Positions 34,440 through 46,640 of a stretch of DNA of 64,000 nt are shown here, piece after piece (the stretch's first letter is position 1; each line of letters begins with the position of its first letter). Below the pieces are notes generated by a model, which had not been told where the DNA came from, made no database searches, and worked only from the letters and a program-made list of their open reading frames with translations. Source of the stretch: Adiantum capillus-veneris (lineage: Eukaryota > Streptophyta > Polypodiopsida > Polypodiales > Pteridaceae); the NCBI GenBank assembly GCA_014529385.2, contig CM043944.1:59710268-59774267 (forward strand), written 5' to 3'. The position numbers and the translations under genes are program-made.

Positions 34440-36254
34440 ATATGTTGTACAAAGATTTCTTGAATATGAATTAACTCTTACAAGATTTTGCCGATTAATT
34501 CTCCAAATGAGGGATCAAGCACAACATGGTCTCCCAAATCTATGCTTTTAAATAGAAGGAGAATGAGAAAGTGAAGGAAGCTTCACTTTGCTTCAAACAA
34601 TACATTGAAAGATGTCTAGTGCTAGAGTTCCGCAAGATGATCGCTTATGAGTTCCCTTCATAGAGGGCCTCAGAAAGGAAACTCTCAAAAAGAACTTACA
34701 CTTTAAACCATGCACCACATTTGAACAAGTCATTAGAGAAACATTGTATCTAGTTAACAACTGTAAGATGTACGGAGAAGCAACAGAGGATGTAGACACA
34801 AACACCAGTAGTGCATCTTCTACAACCAGTGAGTCAGCTACAAAACAAAGTGCTCCTGCTTCAATCACACAAAATGTGGACCAAGTGGTCGTAGAAGTGA
34901 TCCATAGAATGAAATAGATATATAAACAGAATCCTAATCTGAGACCACACTTGTCACAAGCAGTCAATGCTCCAAGAGTGTTGAAGTGGTGTGCCAACAC
35001 CACTTCAACACCGATCACGATATGAGTGAGTGCTTCTACAACCGGAATAATGTGACAGAAAGTCTGTATGGACCTCCAACTGTGCAACAATTACCACCAC
35101 CTCCTAGGTAGCAAATTGGACCCAATAACACAATACAAGGAGGAGACAAACCGTAACCTGTGTTGGGCCAACAATCACCTTTGCCTCATGACAATCAAGT
35201 TATTGTTCAATACACACAACCGACCAAGCCACTCATGAGTCAATCAATGATGCCACCAATTGTTTATTATGAGGAACTTGCAACCAATGATGCCACCAAC
35301 TGTTTATTACGAGGAACCTCCAAAAACCCATATGAGAGAAGCCAAGGGTGTAGCATATGCTACAAAGGATAGTCCATTTTGGGCAACCACCGATGAAGCT
35401 AAAGAAAACTCCTATGTTGCTCAAACTGCAAGAAACCAATTCTTGATGGACAAAAATACAGTCATGTTCATTGAAAACCAAAATTACAAGCATAGAGGAT
35501 ATCTACATAGGACAAGACAACCAATGGGAGCACCACTAACTGCCCAGTTGGAAGGTTCATGCTCTGAAGGTGGAGGTGACCATTGGGCAGGAGATTGTCC
35601 ACACAAGGATCAATGATAAAAAATATTTGGATTTTGTGACGGTTGTGGGAAGGATCACCTACTCCAACACTGTGCAAAAAACCTAGACAACATAGACTGT
35701 GAACGTCATTGAATTTTTGCCTTGTTCAAGTGGATCCAAACCCGAGCCAACAATTCTTGTCAAAGTCGTGACTAGAGCTCAATCTCAGGAAGCAGCCAAA
35801 AATCATCCAATGGTGGATGAGTTGAAACTTTCCAAACAAACCAAACTTGAAAGTGGGCGAGTAAGGACTCATCAAAAATCATGGACAAAAAAATGATACA
35901 GAATGAAAGCAAAGAGGCTAAGGAAAAATATAGCTTTAGAAATTGAACTCAACCAAACAAAAGATCAGCTCAAACGTGAACATGAGAATAAAGAAAACTC
36001 TAAAGGAGTGGAAGAGTCAGAGACTGTATCAGGCAGATGCTATACTCCAAGCCTACGAGGCAAGGTTGAAGAGCAATCAAACAATGGAACAAATATTTCT
36101 TACCTACCCGCATACGAAAAAGGAAATTAAACAAATGGAAATGTGCAAAAGGCTAATAGAGATGGCTCAAGCTCGAATGCAGTCAGAAATATTGAAAACC
36201 CTTGAGCAAGTAGTGCAGGTGCTGGAAAAGGAAAACACAATCGCATTCAAGTAA
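34440..36254 (+). pseudogene. element B gag region
   Basis: A capsid-like stretch with several stops lies at 34440-34900. It parallels the intact minus-strand copy 41086-41334 (LEGTTLTWFQ, FKQYIKRCPVRELPQ). Zinc-knuckle-like motifs follow: GGDHWAGDCPH near 35580 and CDGCGKDHLLQHC near 35640. A Lys/Glu-rich coiled-coil ORF occupies 35903-36254. Confidence 0.7.
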
Positions 36255-36906
36255 AACAACACGGTGCTATGAATCAAAATCCTTGGATTGTGTCCAGACA
36301 ACACGAGCAAGCCAACCATGGTGGAAAAAAAGAACCATTGGATACGAGGGTTGTTGCGAGCACGACGGATGAGGCCAAATCTCATGAGATGCCACCAATT
36401 CCTGAAGTGGATGAGCCATGGCCACAATCATTATGGGAAACAATCAGAAACCAAAAGGACGAAAGTGCCATGTTACTGTTTGCACCAATTCCGAAGATAA
36501 ACATGGATCATGAGATCTATCTTGGGGATATACAGTCATTGTACAAAGATGCAAGGATGGAAGGATTCATGAAGAGTAAACCAGCAACCATAATGACTTT
36601 ACCTTTCTTTCTAAGGGAACACGAGATAAAATTTGAAGTGAGAATTGTGCCATCTCAATGGAATCCGATTCCACAGATGACGAACACAAAAACTATGCAC
36701 GATTTAATGTCTCCCCTATAAGATGCACCGTTACTCTCATTGAACTTTTGAAAATCAGACAACACTTGTGGGAACAAATGAGCAAAAACCTGAAAAAAAT
36801 GGGACTAAAATTCTATCCAAAGGGTAAACTCATGGGAGGAAATCATGGAAATGAATCAACCACAGAAACCCAAAGTAGAGCTTGTACCAATGAAGAAGGT
36901 GGGTGA

Positions 36907-37327
36907 TTATTGTGAAGAAGAAGAAGGGAACACCATCTTACCCCTAGGGTACAAGGGAGTAAAGACAATAGCAATACTTGATAGTGGGTTCGGAGTAGCC
37001 CATGCTACAAAGGGAATCTGAAAGAAATAGGGAAGGCCATCTTTAAGGAAAATGCACATGAAGTTGCAACTAGCAGACATATATGTGGAGAGAACCTTAG
37101 GAATGCTTGAACAAGTTATTGTATCCTCTTCCGTAATAGAGTACAAACACACCTTTGCTATAGTTGACTTTAAAAAAGGCAACAAATTTGAAGTTATTTT
37201 GGGACAACCATTCATGCGCCAACTCAAAATGGTTCAAGATTGGGGCTACGACCATCTCTACTTACGACATAAGGGTATCACGACCAGGGTCAGCACGAAA
37301 AACCATAGTTATAGAGATGTAAACTAA
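36907..37327 (+). pseudogene. element B aspartic protease
   Basis: GVKTIAILDSGFGVAH near 36950 carries the D-S-G active site, a stop follows, and the frame resumes at 37052-37327 with HTFAIVDFKKGNKFEVILGQ, ILGQPFM being the retropepsin C-terminal block. Confidence 0.7.
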
Positions 37328-38361
37328 ACCCCATTAGAATACTTTGGTGTAGATACGGATTTTGAAACACAGTTGCCTGCTTGGTTAATGAAGGATGCAC
37401 ATATTTGGATGTGCGAAGCGTCAAAGTGCAGAAGGCCTAAAAAAAGAGGATTGTATTCTAGAGTGTTTTGTAGAAGATAACTACTACATGAAAGAGCCAT
37501 TTTCAAAGGAGTTGCTTGAACTTGGATGGGAGAAAGTAATGGCAACTTTAGATGCTTATGTAAATGAGGTAACCATCACGATATTTTGCGACAAAGATGG
37601 TTATGACATAATACCTTTCCAGATAGTAATTGCTATCTTAACACCTGAAGAAGAAATTGAAACAACAGAAACCAACGAAACAATCTAGTACAAACAAATA
37701 ATGGACGAAGATTCTATTTAAGATCTTAGTGACAATGATGAGGATGAATTTCATGATTCAAGGAGCGATGATTTGGGAAATGACGAGCTCTCCAATGGCT
37801 CAGAAAATGAAAATGTGTCAAAACAAGATGAATCGATTTTTTACCAGTTTCCTAACCAAAAAATGAGGAGAAAAAGAGATATCAAATGAGACGCACAAAA
37901 AAACAACAAAACAAATTTGAGAAACCAATGCCAAAGTTGATGACCAAAACGCAGTATCTCATGCACGCGGGAGCATATGATTGTGTTCAAGACAAATCAC
38001 CAGAAAACCCTTGAAATTGACAACTTTTTGGGCAAATTCAAAGAAGCGTAGCAAAAAGGAAACAAAGGACACGTCCAAAACATCAATAAAAATATCAAAA
38101 GCTAAACAAAAAATAAAAAAGTTAAAATGGACGTTAAAAAAGGTTTGGACAATTGAAATGGAAGGTGAAGGGGACTCTAACAGAGAAAAGTTTGACGAAC
38201 ACTCTCACTACAAAATTTACACCATTTAGGATCGACACATTGTGATTGACAAACCAATACGAGAGCCTAAAGAATCATGAGCATCATATGATGGGCTTGA
38301 GAATGCAAAGAGAATTGATCTTGTTGAACCAAGGGAGGAACCGAGACCGGCTTACATAGCC
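37328..38361 (+). other. element B protease-RT linker, broken
   Basis: Acidic and Lys-rich short ORFs (37395-37688, 37981-38229) with no recognised domain. In gypsy elements this corresponds to the variable linker before RT. Confidence 0.5.
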
Positions 38362-39174
38362 ATGGATCTCACCATAGAGAAAGAGTTGCTTTTGATAGCT
38401 ACTCTCAAGCAATATAGAGATGTGTTTGCTTGGTCGTATAATGATCTAAAGGGAGTGGATCCAAGTATATATCAACATATGATCCCTCTTAAGAGCAATG
38501 CTAAGCCACACAGACAGCATCCCTATACATATAGTAAAACATTTGTGAAGAAAATTAAAGAGGAGATAGACAAACTTAAGGAAGCGTGTGTAAATATTAA
38601 ACAGGTGAACACTACCACGATCAGAGACAACTATCCCTTACCCATCACAAATCATGTGATTGAGAGAATCACGGGTAAGTAAGCTAACAACTTTCTTGAT
38701 GGATTTTTGGGCTACAACCAACTCACCATAAAGCCAAAGGATTGGTACAAAACGGCCTTTGCCATAGAATGGGGCATATTTGCCCATTGGGTGATGCCAT
38801 TTGGATTAACCAATGACCCTGCCACATCCCAGAGGCTCATGAGTCATACATTCAAGGAGTATCCAAGACAATTCTTAGATATTTATATGGCTGACCTATG
38901 TGTGCATTCTCTTTGAAGAGACAAACATATCAAACACTTGAAAAAGATCTTTGAGAAGTATAGAACTTATAGTATTTGCCTAAATTCTGAAAAACGTGTC
39001 TTCATGGTAAGAGAAGGTAAGATTTTGGGGCATGTTGTGTCCAAATATGGAATTTCTACAGATCTTGAGAAAATACAGGTGATAGTTGCTCTTCCAAGAC
39101 CCACCAAAGTTAGAGAGGTACAAACCTTTATGGACCATTGCTACTATTATCAAAGGTTTAATACATGTATGTAG
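38362..39174 (+). pseudogene. element B reverse transcriptase
   Basis: RT blocks are read in three pieces: FAWSYNDLKGVDPSIYQHMI, then MGYNQLTIKPKDWYKTAF and WVMPFGLTNDPATSQRLM, then KILGHVVSKYGISTDLEKI. The catalytic tetrad reads YMAD, with the first Asp of Y/F-x-D-D lost. Stops lie between the pieces. Confidence 0.88.
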
Positions 39175-39720
39175 TTATTGCAAAACCTGTCTATACTCTC
39201 ACCATGAAATTCAACTGGAATAAAAAATGTGAGAAAGCGTTTCAATAATTGAAGTAGAGACTGATTTCTATTCCAATTTTGAAAGCTCTTGATTGGAACA
39301 AGATCTTCCATGTTCATGTAGATGCATTGGTATAGGCTATTGGATGCATCTTAGCACAACCTAGAGGGACACAATATGGATTTTTTAATCTGTTACTCTA
39401 GTAGAAAGCTCAATAGTGTAGAGAAAAATTACAGGACCACATAAAGAGAGGGCTTGGGCATGATCTATGCAGCCAAAAAGTTTAGACATTACCTTCTAGT
39501 AAAAAAAATTGTATTTTTTGTGGATCACCAGGTACTATTGTACTTAGTGAACAAACCATGAAATATTGGCCATATAGTGTGTTGGTTCCTTATATTGCTA
39601 GAGTTTGATTTCACCATAGTGTTCAAGAAAGTGACTACTCATCAAAGGGTGGACCATCTATCATGATTACTACATGGAGAAGCACTCATCAAAGTTGATG
39701 AATTGCTAGATTCTTACCTT
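39175..39720 (+). pseudogene. element B RNase H, heavily broken
   Basis: Short readable stretches such as FHVHVDAL, NYRTT.REGLGMIYAAKKFRHY and FFVDHQ (plus strand, mixed frames) follow the gypsy RNase H order. No intact frame exists. Confidence 0.6.
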
Positions 39721-39821
39721 TTCAACATCCATGTGGTACCGAGGTGGAGAGAACATGTGCTACCATTGGTTCTCTGTAGATTGAGATACAACCATCAATC
39801 ATTGAGCAATCACACTCACTA

Positions 39822-40560
39822 GTGCTAATAGCTAGAAGGCTATATAAGCAAGGAATAGATGGAATAATTAGGCTATGTATAGAGCCAGCGAAGAAAGAAT
39901 TGTACTTGAGACAAGCTTACGTACAACTCACAAGATTTCATAATGCAAAAACACAGGCATACCAAAGACAGATGAGACTTGAAGTCTATTGGCCTCATAT
40001 GCAAAAAAGCATTCATGACTTTGCTAGTTCATGTGATATTTGTGCCATCCAAAAGCCAATCAAATATGCTACACTATTCAAGATAGCAGAAGCACCCAAG
40101 TGGGAAAAATACATTGTGGATTATATTGAACAAGGAGTCTTGCCAACAAACTTGAGCAGACCTAGGTTACACTCAATCTAGAGAGAAGCAAAAAACTATG
40201 TCATCATTGAAAATAACCTTTATCAAAGAGGGATAGACAAAAACTTGTAAATATGCGATGCGGAGAATGAGTACCTACCAATTCTTGAGCAAGTATATGC
40301 CGGACTGCCAGGAGGTCACTTTTCGGCCGACAAAATCACAAAAGCAATACTCCTTACAGGAATTTGGTGGCCTACTCTGTACATGGAAGTAGAACATTAT
40401 GTCAAACGATGTGATGATTGTCAACAAACCAGAGTATTGATGCGACATGATGAAATGCCGCTTAGACCAATGATGGGGACACGGGATTTTGCCCAATGGG
40501 AGATAGATTTTGTTTGACCAGCAAAGGAAAAATCGAGAGCAACTACACAAGAACGGCCTA
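39822..40560 (+). pseudogene. element B integrase N-terminus with two tandem zinc modules
   Basis: The first module at 39822-40181 reads HNAKTQAYQRQMRLEVYWPH then ASSCDICAIQKP. The second at about 40200-40450 reads GGHFSADKITKAILLTGIWW then VKRCDDCQQTRV. Both have H-x-H and C-x2-C spacing of the retroviral-type H2C2 fold, preceded by parallel LYKQGID/LYQRGID strands. The catalytic core starts (WEIDFV) and is lost after a stop near 40516. Confidence 0.75.
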
Positions 40561-40589
40561 AAGATTGTAGCTCCAAACTCCATGGCACC

Positions 40590-40880
40590 TCTTGTGGAGT
40601 TTGGTATTTAGTATTTGATATTACTTGTTGGTGCCAAAAATTAGAGGCCCCTCTTTTATACTTAGTTCCACTTTAGTTATAAATGGAGCATATCACTTAT
40701 TATATGGTTCCTCACATAGTTCTAGTTATAAAAGCACTCATTCATATTGTGATTTCTGTATTTCTACTCAATGACACACCATTTCAACACTCTTAGAGCA
40801 TTTACTACTTGTGGCAGCTATGGTTTCAAATTAGAATCCTATTTGTACGTTTGGTTCATTCTTCTGATCACTTCTTCGAC
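40590..40880 (+). repeat. possible LTR fragment
   Basis: Starting near TGTTGGTGCCA (40627), the segment contains TATAAAAGCACTCATTC with ACTCAATGACACACC downstream, like a retroelement promoter. No partner copy is in the window, so the boundaries are guesses. Confidence 0.3.
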
Positions 40881-42300
40881 CACTTGATCCATGTTTTATG
40901 TGATTGAAGTAGGAGAGTTACATTTGGTAGCTGAATTGTTGGCTGTAGAAGAGGCACTACCCGTATTTGTGTCTGCATCCTCTATCACCTCCTCTAGTGA
41001 CTTGGTTGAATGTGGTGCATGCTTTTAAGTGCAGGCTCTTTTTTAGAGTTTCGTTTCTCAGGCCTTCTATGAAAAGAACTGACAACTAATCATCTTGAGG
41101 TAGCTCTCTCACTGGACATCTCTTAATGTACTGTTTGAAGCAAAGCAAAGCTTCCTTCACCTTTTTGTTCTCCTTTTTCTTAAAAGCATAAATTTGAGAA
41201 ACCGGGTTGTGCTTGATTCCTCTCTTAGAGAATTCCTCTGCAAACTCTCGTAGCCTATGGGAGTGATCAATATTTAGAAAATCTCGACTATTTGATGGTT
41301 GGAACCAAGTCAACGTTGTTCCTTCCAAGGTCAAACCAAATCCCTCCTATTGCATATGGAAATCTACAACTTGTTCCACTCTTAAGACTTGCTAAAATAT
41401 GGAAACATGTGGGAATGGATCTCTCACTCCGCTATACTTTTTGGGCACACACTTTGCCACTTGAGAAGCTCGCATCCTTCAAGTTTCTACTACCATTCTC
41501 ATCATTCTGGGCTCTCCTACTATAACATCTCTAGCCTCATACCCAGTGATAGGTGCTCTAGAGGGAGTCATATCAGAAACTCTCTCCTCAGGTCTCATGT
41601 CTCTACCATCAGTTCTAGTGTGAGGAGCCCTTGTGCTAAAAATCATGTATAGAGCATCACTACCTCGGTGAGTGGTCATTGGAACCCTCAAACTCAAGGA
41701 TCCCGTTGGTCTAGGTTCCAAAAATACGGTCGATTGAAAGAGTCTTCCACTCTTGTTTTCATAGGACTCGTTCTCGTGGTTTACTGCCTCGTTTCAAGGA
41801 CTGTCGGTCTATGAATGCTTAGGGTGACATAGTAATGGGGGAGTGGCTCTCCAAAGTACGTATATCCCCCAAAATCTTTATGATCTACTATTAAGTACTT
41901 CCAACCATACTTATCCAACATGATCACCTGAGTATCTCTCTCCACTTCCTACGTGAATACATATAAGCATTTCTTCTCCATTATCTCTCTCACATTGGGT
42001 TTATCACATTTGTAATAGAGCATTTGCTCTCCGTTATTTTTTTTTGTGTTGACATGAGTAGCCACATTCACTCGTCCAAGCTTTGCATTAGGAATGTCCA
42101 GCTTCGACGGCTTTTCCTCAGGCTCCACATCAACTTTCTCCTTGGTGTCTGTCAATCCTCACTTGTCCACAAACAAGGGATTGTGCACAACTAAACACAT
42201 GTTCCCTTTCTTATCAAAATATCGATTGTCACTACAATATACGTGCACTATGAGCTTGAGCTCACTAGGTCTCTCTTCTATTTTCACACAATACTGATCT
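40880..42300 (-). mobile_element. inverted partial copy of element B with intact (empty) insertion site
   Basis: Read on the minus strand it is collinear with 24304-24554 joined directly to 33726-34900. Near 42060, VNVATHVN runs through the point where element N sits in the other copy. Frames include 41949-42155 and the gag start 41086-41334 (TLTWFQPSNSRDFLN, YAFKKKENKKVKEALL). The end near 40880 is approximate. Confidence 0.85.
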
Positions 42301-42545
42301 ATAATGAAAATGGTCTATCAACATTGAGAATAGAGGAATTAAGAGAATTATAGTGAGCATTTTTATGAGACTAGTTTGAGAACATAGATGGTGAACTTAA
42401 TTAGCGGTAGCAACACAATCATTATACTTAATTAACTTGGCATGAAAAATACTTTTGCAAGAGAGTATTAGAGAACATGACAATAATTGAGGACCAAATT
42501 TACTTGGAGCCGGTTCCCCCTCCAAAAAGCTTTTTTATTATAGAT
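42301..42545 (-). repeat. 245-bp dispersed repeat, copy 1
   Basis: The reverse complement of this segment matches 46636-46880 over its whole length, with about 10-15% difference by eye. It includes GGAACCGGCTCCAAGTAAAT and TGCCAAGTTAATTAAGTATA. Coding potential is nil. It adjoins the end of the inverted element B copy. Confidence 0.88.
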
Positions 42546-42800
42546 TCTCCCATCAAGAGAGACTTGGTACAATACAATCTTTGTGTTCTTTGTGACCTAG
42601 GTGATGAAATGAAAATGGAAAGCTTCATGCATCACGAGCGAGCATAACATAAACTTTGTAAAAGTATTAACCATCCCCGGCCTCGGTCCCAAGGCCTCAA
42701 ACACCTTCGAAGGTGGAGAGAACTAGCGGGGAATGAGGGTAGGGAAGAGGAGGAAGAATCATTCATAAGAGAAAGAAATAGTTCCTTACTTATCATCACT
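42546..42800. other. spacer before element C gag
   Basis: Nothing is recognised apart from a purine-rich stretch near 42710-42780 (GGGGAATGAGGGTAGGGAAG). Confidence 0.4.
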
Positions 42801-43580
42801 CCTCTTGCTTAGCTTCATCCAACAATTTGATGTGGCCTTTGGAGACGAGGGCTTCACGGAGTCCTCCAAGCTACGCCATGTAGCTATGCACTTCCAAAAA
42901 TCTGCTCGTCAATGGTGGGCTAGCCTTTGTGGCACCGGCAAAGTCCCAAAGACATGGAAAACTGTATGAGTTTCCAAAATGAAGCAATTTCTTGCAAGCG
43001 ATACCGAGAACAAAGTGCTCACCAAATGGAGAAGTTTGAATCTACTCTTCAATGAGTCTATCCACAAATATGTAGACAAGTTTTGAGATTTACATCTCAA
43101 AGCTACAGTTTTTCAAAGAATAGACATTGCCAAACAAAAGCAGCAATTTTGTGCAAGATTACCTGAAGAAATGACCGAGTATGTCAAATTACAACGGCCT
43201 AGCACTATCACCGAAGTCATCCACCACACTATGGTTGCTTCAAGGATCAATTTCCAACAAGGGGTGAGAAGAAATTTCAAGCCCATGGAAAAGAAGGATC
43301 AAAATGAAGCTAAAGGGAAGAGCAATGCTCAAAACTCTTCCTAAGGCAACACCAACACCAAGGCCAAGGAGAAAGGAGCTTACAAAGGTAACAATAAGCT
43401 CTCTCCCGAAGAATTAGAGGCCTTTCATAAAGACCATAAATGCTTTAAGTGTGGGGAGCAAGGACATGGTTATCGTTGTTGCCCCAAAAGAAATGTACAC
43501 AATGACACTCCTAGAGCTTCCATGCTTGAAGCTTCAAAAGAGGACACTCATTGCAAAGGCTCATCCCTCTCCTATGCTTG
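42801..43580 (+). pseudogene. element C (gypsy) gag
   Basis: A single broken frame from about 42810 reads RHVAMHFQKSARQWWASLCG, then QQFCARLPEEMTEYVKLQRP, then a Lys-rich linker and the zinc knuckle CFKCGEQGHGYRCC near 43440-43480. Four in-frame stops are visible, one near 42967. This is the form of gag found in chromovirus-type gypsy elements. Confidence 0.82.
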
Positions 43581-44058
43581 AGGAAAAGTAAGGGATCATA
43601 ATGCCTTCATCATGTTTGAACGTGACTCTACTCACAACTTTATATCAACGGAGCTGGCCACTAAGTTGGGCATTCAAGCTTTTGAGATGGGAGATACTGT
43701 AACTGTCGATGGGGCTTTTAAGGGATAGCAAGCCTCTATTACTACCTTGATTGGGAAGTTGAGGCTTCATGTCCAAAGCTACGTCGACAAAGAATACTTT
43801 TTTATCTCTCCACTCCAACATGAGGATGTTATCCTAGGGGCACCATGGTTCAACCGCAAGGTTGCCAACATGAAGTTCCCTGAAAGGAGAATCTACTTCA
43901 CCTATAGAGAAAAGAGCATGTACATAGATGCTAATGAGTCAGGGAACACCATATCCATGGTAAATATGCTTGATTTTGATAAGTCAATGAAAAGCTCTAT
44001 TTTTGCGAATATGATTTTTGTTAGGGAATCTGAAATAAAGGGAATCAAGAGGAATTAG
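43581..44058 (+). pseudogene. element C protease, active site lost
   Basis: NAFIMFERDSTHNFISTELA occupies the place where family members have FDSGSTHNFIS, so the D-S-G motif is altered to R-D-S. The 43747-44058 frame continues with FFISPLQHEDVILGAPWF, the normal protease C-terminal block. Confidence 0.78.
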
Positions 44059-44706
44059 AGTTGTCCAATTTCCTAAATGGATTCTAAGATGTTTTCATTG
44101 ATGACATCCCTAGTGAGCTACCTCCAAAACGAGGGGATGATGACCATGCAATAGAGATTCTACTAGGAAGCTCATCGCCTAATAAACCTCCTTATTGAGT
44201 TTCACAAGCTCAACAAGAGGAGATCATGAGGCAAGTGCATGAATTGGTGGAAAAAGGGATGGTGAGGCCTAACTCCTCTCCATTCTGTTCACCAATACTT
44301 TTAGTGCAAAAGAAAGATGGCACATATCACATGTGTTCGACTATAGAGCACTAAATAGGATCACTTTTATAAAAAAAAAAAATCCATGGTGCGGGTAGAA
44401 GATCTATTTGATAAGTTACAAGTTTTGGCCTGACAAACGCTCCAGCCGCATTCAAACTGACGATGGACAAAAATCTTCATGCCACTCATTTTCTCTTGAG
44501 GAATACAAGTGACACCTCCGGGTAATCTTTCAAGTTGTGAGAGAATAAGCTTTTCATTAATCAAAAGAAAAGTGAGTTTTTCCTACAAGAGATTCAATAG
44601 TTAGGTCACATTATCTCTCAAGATGGTATCCGTATGGATCCATCAAAGTTGGAGGTAATAAAAGCATGGACTAATCCAAGGAATCTACATGAGCTAAGAA
44701 GCTTTA
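44059..44706 (+). pseudogene. element C RT with the catalytic palm deleted
   Basis: The RT fingers are readable (QAQQEEIMRQVHELVEKGMV, FCSPILLVQKKDGTYHMC). The sequence then jumps to FGLTNAPAAFKLTMDKN, and on to LGHIISQDGIRMDPSKLEV. The segment that should hold F/Y-x-D-D and its flanks is missing or scrambled near 44370-44570, so this copy cannot polymerise. Confidence 0.8.
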
Positions 44707-45300
44707 TTGGTATGTGTGCATACTAGAAACTTCATAGTAAAATTCTCTCAAATAGCAGAACCAATGCATGACATAACAAAGAAGAACGTTAAGTACTCTT
44801 GGACTGATAAAGAACAAAATGCTTTTGGCAAGCTCAAAGAGAATCTTACCTCCCAGCCAGTCCTTATGCTTTCGGATCTCTCAAAGCCATTTGAGGTTCA
44901 ATGTGGTGCTTGTGGTGATTGCCTCGGAGCAGATTTGCTTCAAGAAGGGCATTCCATAGCATATGAGAGCCGAATGCTCAATGCCGATGAACGGGTCTTG
45001 GGCATATACAAAAAAGAGCTTTTAGCTGTTCTACATGCTCTATACACATGGAAGCACTAGATCTCTTGGGGGCTCCATTCATCCTACGAATGGATAACAA
45101 AGACTCAAGAAATTCATGATGCAAACCAAGCTCTCTGACAAACAAATGAAGTGGAAAAATTTTCTTTCACAATTTACATTTCATATTGCTCACATTACTG
45201 GCAGGTACAATCAAGTGATCGATGCACTTTCACGATGGCCAATGGTAAATGTGGTGTCTATAACAACTCACAATGATCTATCTTTCATGATAGATGAGTA
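44707..45300 (+). pseudogene. element C RNase H
   Basis: Two frames: 44707-45060 with YSWTDKEQNAFGKLKENL, FEVQCGACGDCLGADLLQEG (usual D-A-S changed to G-A-C) and YKKELLAVLHALYTWKH; and 45116-45300 with FHIAHITGRYNQVIDALSR, where Asp of N-x-x-D-A-L-S remains. Confidence 0.85.
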
Positions 45301-45459
45301 TGCTATTGTCCGAGACTTTAAGTACGTAACTATAGCCTTTGCACTAGGGAAGAAAAAAAAGAACCATTCACCTTGGAGGATGGTTATCTTCCAACCGGCA
45401 ATAGGCTATGTATTACTCCCGGGGGATTCACCATGGAAAACTTATCACACCATGTAAGT

Positions 45460-46080
45460 GCAAGGGAGGGTTTTTTTTTACAAGTTACATAAGCGTATAA
45501 GTTAGGGGTTGTCCCCCAGTAATTTATCTCCCAAGCTTAAAAATAAGGGAGGGGGTTATCATATTTATTGGGTGGGGGAGGGGGGGAAGGGGGGGGGGGA
45601 CCTAACCCGAGCTGATTACTTGTAACAATTGGTCATTGGTGTGCACTAGAAATTGGATGAGTTTTTGGGAAGTTTTCTATCAGGTCACACATCAAATTTT
45701 GCATCAAGCCGGTCATAGATGGGTTGATTTGGAGCAGGTCAAGGGTTGATTTACACGAGATTTGGATGGTCATAATTGGACGAGTAGCCAGAGTGCAAGC
45801 TGATTGGGAACATAGTTTGAAAGTCAAATTAAGACACATTAAGGGTATATCTAGTTATCAACAGAAGTGGTTCTGTAGTACATTGTCAGTTACTATGCTG
45901 CACACTCTTTGACTAGTTTTACTTAGCTAGATCATGTGAGACCTAGATTTTATATGTAAGATAGAGGTATGATAGTTTTCTTCATTGATTGTCTTATAAG
46001 CGTAGAAAGGGGGGTCATATTCCCTAATATGAGTCGCATATAGGGGTTTTATCAAAGTTGTCCGCTCACAGGTGGCATTT
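45460..46080. other. insertion of unknown sequence in element C integrase
   Basis: The integrase upstream segment (ATAGGCTATGTATTACTCCC near 45400) and its continuation (TATGAATCCCATGCTTCT near 46145) are adjacent in the related element at 17025-17100 but are separated here by about 0.6 kb. The inserted DNA has a T-run, a G-rich stretch (45567-45600, G runs up to ~10) and no recognised gene. Confidence 0.5.
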
Positions 46081-46084
46081 CGTT

Positions 46085-46640
46085 TTGTATATAGAGTGAA
46101 TCCCCCAGGGTGTTACTCACCCATACAATAAGAAAGTCAAGTATGAATCCCATGCTTCTCATTAAGTGGGGCAAAAAAGGATTCCATAATCTACTCTTTG
46201 AGGAGTAAAAATGTATTTTTGTTGGCCTACTATGAAAAGTAAACATACCATGAAGAGTATGTTTCAAAATGCATGGTATGCCAAAAGTCAAAATTTGATC
46301 GAGGGAAGCAACTTGGATTGTTTCAATTGACAGGCTTAGCAAGAAAACACACTCTATGCTTGTCAAAAAGACTATTAAGGCACATCAAATGGCAACCCTC
46401 TTCAGATCTCAAATTTCCAAGTATCATGGCTTGCCAACATCCATAGTGTCGGACCCATTAATTTTTGGAAGGGTCTCTTTGAGAATCTAGGAATTAGATT
46501 AAATTTCTCTTTTGGCCTATCCACAAACGAATGACCAAAGTGAAATAACCAATCTAACGATTCTTGATCTACTAAAAGCCTATGTCATAAAAGTAGATCA
46601 ACGTTCTCAATGAGAGAAGTACCTACCTCTTATAGATAAT
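46085..46640 (+). pseudogene. element C integrase, deleted and broken
   Basis: Homologous at DNA level to 17090-17700. KCMVCQKSKFDRGKQLG is readable near 46265. Then a deletion removes the part with the first catalytic Asp and joins directly to the DRLSKKTHSMLVKKTIKAHQ-like segment. The copy ends where the second 245-bp repeat begins. Confidence 0.78.

Larger units (their letters stand above)
33726..40560 (+). mobile_element. gypsy element B remnant (right of nested insertion)
   Basis: Continues the element that begins at or before 24304. Order on the plus strand: upstream ORF segment, gag with zinc knuckles, protease, RT, RNase H, integrase zinc modules. It is cut within the start of the integrase core. 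Many stops and frame changes show age well beyond that of element N inside it. Confidence 0.85.

Noticed and set aside
45567-45600. G-quadruplex regulatory element in the G-run
   Set aside because: The G-rich tract exists, but it sits in inserted junk-like DNA inside a dead transposon with no gene to regulate.
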